Origin: CAZYWA01 sp964650975 [NCBI: uncultured bacterium]
Lineage (GTDB): Bacteria > JADJOY01
Reading direction: 5' to 3'
Assembly: GCA_964650975.1 (NCBI GenBank)
Contig: CAZYWA010000035.1
Coordinates: 1 to 26,050, forward strand
DNA length: 26,050 nucleotides
Shown: piece by piece, positions 24,132 to 26,050 of the stretch
How the letters are laid out: the number at the start of each line of letters is the position of its first letter
Numbering within the stretch: position 1 is the stretch's first letter
The notes under the pieces: model-generated
Told to the model about the DNA's origin: nothing
The model's input: the letters and a program-made list of their open reading frames with translations, nothing else
Database searches by the model: none
Program-made: the position numbers and the translations under genes

Positions 24132-25813
24132 CGAGGTCCTTCGGATGCGGGCGATGTCGATGGTGCCGGCGGCGGCGTGATTCCGCGATCGGCCAGGTAC
24201 TGGCGCCGGCGGGCCTCCGCGCCGTCGAGGTAGTCGAGCTGGGTCTGGACGAGCCGCGTCAGGACCACGGGGTCCCAGGGCTCGAGGACCTCGGGACCCG
24301 ACTCGGCGACGTAGAGGTCATCGAGCGCGCGCATCGCGGCCCCCACGCGCACCAGCGCACGCACCTCGAGCGCGTAGAAGTCGCGCAGCGCCGCGGCCAC
24401 CTTCGGGTCCTTCGTGTCCTGGATGAAAAGGTCGGGATCGTCATGATCCTTGTCGAATTTCAGCTTGCGGCCCGAGAGCCCGGGGATCGCGACGGCACGG
24501 ATCAGCCGGTAGACCTCCGGCCCCTCGGGGCTCCCCAGCTCGACGAGGTTCTGGGCGAGCTCCATCGCGAACGGGCCCGAGGCGCGCTCGCGCGCAGATC
24601 TCCCCGCGCCGGCCGAGTCGTCGAGCGTGCGTTCGAGCTCGGGAGGCGCCGTGGCGAGCGCGCGCCACGCCCCCGCAAGCTCGGCGGAACCCAGGCCTGG
24701 GGCCGGAGGCGCCGTACCGTTCAGCAGCTCCTTCATGCGCCGGGCGAAGAGCGCCTCGGAGAGCGTGTGGTGGCTGGCCAGGATGCGGATGCCGATCTTC
24801 TCGAAAGGCTCCGGCTTCCACCGCAAGCCGAACAAGCTGAGCGCCTGCTCCTTCCACGACTCGAGCTTCGCGTCGAAGAAGAAGTCGTAGAGCCCGACCT
24901 GCACGGTGTGGATCTGGTTGCAGATGTCGGTCAGGTGGAGGAACGCGGTTCCCTCGAAGACCCGCGACAGCCAGGGCGTGCCCGAAAGGCCGGAGGCGTG
25001 CGCCAGCAGGGCCAGGTCGAGGTAGGTCTGCACGAAGTCGGCGCCCCAGGTCTTGACGTCGGGGGGGATCGCGAAGTGACGGGGATCCTTCTTGAGAACC
25101 GCCGGGTCGTCGCTGAGCGGTCCCTTCGGCAGCGCGTAGTGGGCGTGTCCCATGCTCCCGAGACCCGTGAGGCCTCCCATCCGGAGCGTCATGGGATCGA
25201 AGGGAAGCGGGCTGCCGTCGGGGGCGAGCACCGGCTCGCGCGCTTCGTCGCGGTAGAACCGGTCGGCGGCGCGCAGATCGGATTCGGGGAAGCGGGAGCC
25301 GTCCTGGAGCGCGTGGAGCACCGTGACCGACCCCGGAGGTGGAACTCGGTCGAAGCTCCACACGTCCTTCGCCGGGTTGAGGCCCAGCAGCTCCTTCAAG
25401 CGGTAGGAGTCGAAGCCCTCGGACGTCGGGTAGCGCGCGCGGAACCGGGCGGAGAGCTCCGGTGAGAGCCGGGTGGACGCGGCCTCGTAGAAGGCGGCGC
25501 GGAATGCAGCGAGATCGGGCAACGTCGCCACCGCGACCGGTTGAGCGAGGGCGTCGGATCGATCCTCGAACGCCACCACCGGGAATTGCTCGTGCAGAAA
25601 CGGATCGTAGGCGTGAGCGCTCGACACCGCGATGGCGCCGAGCGCGCCCGCCGCGACGAGGGCGGCAAAAAGCCTCGCTGTGTTGCGCCGGGGGGCTGTT
25701 CCAGCCCCCCGCCCCGGCGTCTTCTGCGGGGTCTTGCGGAGACCTTCGGAGCCCCACCCCCAAGTCGGCTCGCTTCGCTCGTCCCCGCGCCTATGGCGCG
25801 CGGGCCCTTTCAC
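24128..25813 (-). CDS. Exported protein with S1/P1-nuclease/zinc-phospholipase-like features; N-terminus encoded by a repeat
   Basis: A 561-residue exported protein. A normal signal sequence, RRNTARLFAALVAAGALGAI, ending SSAHA (cleavage after residue 68) is preceded by ~40 residues encoded by repeat copy B. The only in-frame start that fits is GTG with GAGGA five bases upstream, outside the repeat. The mature part is not a family I can name with certainty. HLTDICNQIHTVQVG resembles the HxxGDxxxPxHxG zinc-binding box of S1/P1 nucleases and zinc phospholipase C, and ALLAHASGLSG and LASHHTLSEALFARRM may supply further ligands. The rest is helical, consistent with that fold. It shares an ATGA overlap with the FAD monooxygenase gene, so it belongs to the polyketide operon; a lipid-cleaving or lipid-binding role is a guess. 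Confidence 0.75.
   Translation of the reverse strand: MKGPARHRRGDERSEPTWGWGSEGLRKTPQKTPGRGAGTAPRRNTARLFAALVAAGALGAIAVSSAHAYDPFLHEQFPVVAFEDRSDALAQPVAVATLPDLAAFRAAFYEAASTRLSPELSARFRARYPTSEGFDSYRLKELLGLNPAKDVWSFDRVPPPGSVTVLHALQDGSRFPESDLRAADRFYRDEAREPVLAPDGSPLPFDPMTLRMGGLTGLGSMGHAHYALPKGPLSDDPAVLKKDPRHFAIPPDVKTWGADFVQTYLDLALLAHASGLSGTPWLSRVFEGTAFLHLTDICNQIHTVQVGLYDFFFDAKLESWKEQALSLFGLRWKPEPFEKIGIRILASHHTLSEALFARRMKELLNGTAPPAPGLGSAELAGAWRALATAPPELERTLDDSAGAGRSARERASGPFAMELAQNLVELGSPEGPEVYRLIRAVAIPGLSGRKLKFDKDHDDPDLFIQDTKDPKVAAALRDFYALEVRALVRVGAAMRALDDLYVAESGPEVLEPWDPVVLTRLVQTQLDYLDGAEARRRQYLADRGITPPPAPSTSPASEGPR
25689..25800 (-). repeat. Interspersed three-hairpin repeat, copy B, inside a coding region
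   Basis: Homologue of copy A on the opposite strand. Read on the minus strand it has a hairpin CGCGCC-ATA-GGCGCG, a core that includes AGCGAGCCGACTTGGGGGTG, a variable middle with GGTCT-CCGCA-AGACC, and a last hairpin GGGGGGCTG-GAA-CAGCCCCCC. The last hairpin differs from copy A by one compensatory pair (G-C for T-A). The whole element is open in the reading frame of the exported protein and encodes its N-terminal ~40 residues, from about RRGDERSEPTWGWG to TAPRR. Confidence 0.8.
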
Positions 25814-25854
25814 GAGCTTCCTCGTGTTGCGGGGACGCACGTCGAGGTTCGGTG

Positions 25855-26050
25855 TCACGGGTCGGCGCGGGGCGCGGCTTCTGGCCAGCGGCCGGTCCAG
25901 GGCAGGAATCGCCCCACCCGGTGACAGTACCGGGCATACGGATCGCCGTGGTGCGCGAGGTGGCGGCGCTCCTCGTTGCGCGCCTGGACCTGGAACAACA
26001 GGCACGCCGTGAGGAGCAACGTCAGAGTCAGATAGACGGGAACCAGCCCC
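25855..26050 (-). CDS. Isoprenylcysteine carboxyl methyltransferase-like membrane protein (C-terminal part)
   Basis: Partial: only the last 64 residues and the stop codon are in the window. A hydrophobic segment, VYLTLTLLLTACLLFQV, is followed by QARNEERRHLAHHGDPYARY and HRVGRFLPWTGRW. The EER...HGDPYxxYxxxVxRFLP pattern is the conserved C-terminal SAM-site region of ICMT/PEMT-family integral membrane methyltransferases. In Streptomyces, SrsB of the phenolic-lipid operon belongs to this family and acts with a type III PKS and a flavin hydroxylase. Its stop lies 41 bases before the start of the exported-protein gene on the same strand, so it is probably in the same operon. The methyl acceptor is unknown. 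Confidence 0.75.
   Translation of the reverse strand, partial: GLVPVYLTLTLLLTACLLFQVQARNEERRHLAHHGDPYARYCHRVGRFLPWTGRWPEAAPRADP

Noticed and set aside
1-26050. tRNA, rRNA, CRISPR array, insertion sequence or attachment site
   Set aside because: No cloverleaf-like sequence, regularly spaced repeats, transposase or integrase was found on either strand by reading.

Overview
This is a GC-rich, gene-dense bacterial stretch (estimated by eye at about two-thirds G+C; not computed). There are no rRNA, tRNA or CRISPR features and no transposase. A Hanks-type Ser/Thr kinase, a seven-haem c-type cytochrome lipoprotein, a DUF5996 protein, Asp-box (BNR) propellers, a type III polyketide synthase and many hairpin-rich spacers suggest a soil or sediment Gram-negative in the broad 'deltaproteobacterial' range (for example Myxococcota or Binatota-like). 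That placement is an inference from gene style only. No marker gene is present to settle it.

Layout. (1) 1-549 is an open frame that joins a cyclase-family fragment to the C-terminal half of a response-regulator receiver domain. It is followed by an ABHD18-like alpha/beta hydrolase (720-1811). (2) 1995-3159 holds three very small stress-type genes (CsbD-like and two tiny membrane proteins), two of them too short for ordinary ORF calling, with about 600 gene-poor bases among them. A convergent 3D-domain lipoprotein (3185-3664) and a diguanylate-cyclase-like GGDEF protein (4140-4937) follow. (3) 5363-10547 is a plus-strand run: an unknown basic-tailed protein, a VTT/DedA membrane protein, an NDH-2-like FAD oxidoreductase, a GH144/PF10091 glucanase-like protein and a mercuric-reductase-like disulfide oxidoreductase. 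VTT domains and this class of MerA-like protein are known as natural fusions, so here they appear as a split operon. (4) 10607-12181 (minus) is a Ser/Thr kinase fused to a divergent macrodomain. Divergent from it are DUF5996, a 1305-residue lipoprotein with a LolA-like N-terminus and an Asp-box propeller, and the multihaem cytochrome lipoprotein.

(5) 18739-26050 (minus) is the most interesting part. Reading on the minus strand it contains an isoprenylcysteine-carboxyl-methyltransferase-like C-terminus cut by the window edge, an exported protein resembling S1/P1 nuclease/zinc phospholipase C, an FAD monooxygenase, a type III polyketide synthase, a COMT-type O-methyltransferase and a B12-binding-type radical SAM protein. 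Short gaps and one ATGA overlap support an operon. The enzyme set (type III PKS + FAD hydroxylase + methyltransferases) parallels the Streptomyces srs phenolic-lipid logic but with different accessory enzymes.

Two structured features stand out. A repeat of about 105 bp occurs twice in inverted orientation (20373-20474 and 25689-25800). Its shared core includes an identical 24-bp block, and its third hairpin shows a compensatory T-A to G-C pair change. The second copy lies in frame inside the coding region, where it supplies the N-terminus of the exported protein, much like Rickettsia palindromic elements. In the copy outside a gene the same frame has a stop codon exactly at the covarying base. 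Separately, the convergent spacer 18405-18738 is packed with hairpins, two of which have perfectly complementary six-base loops.
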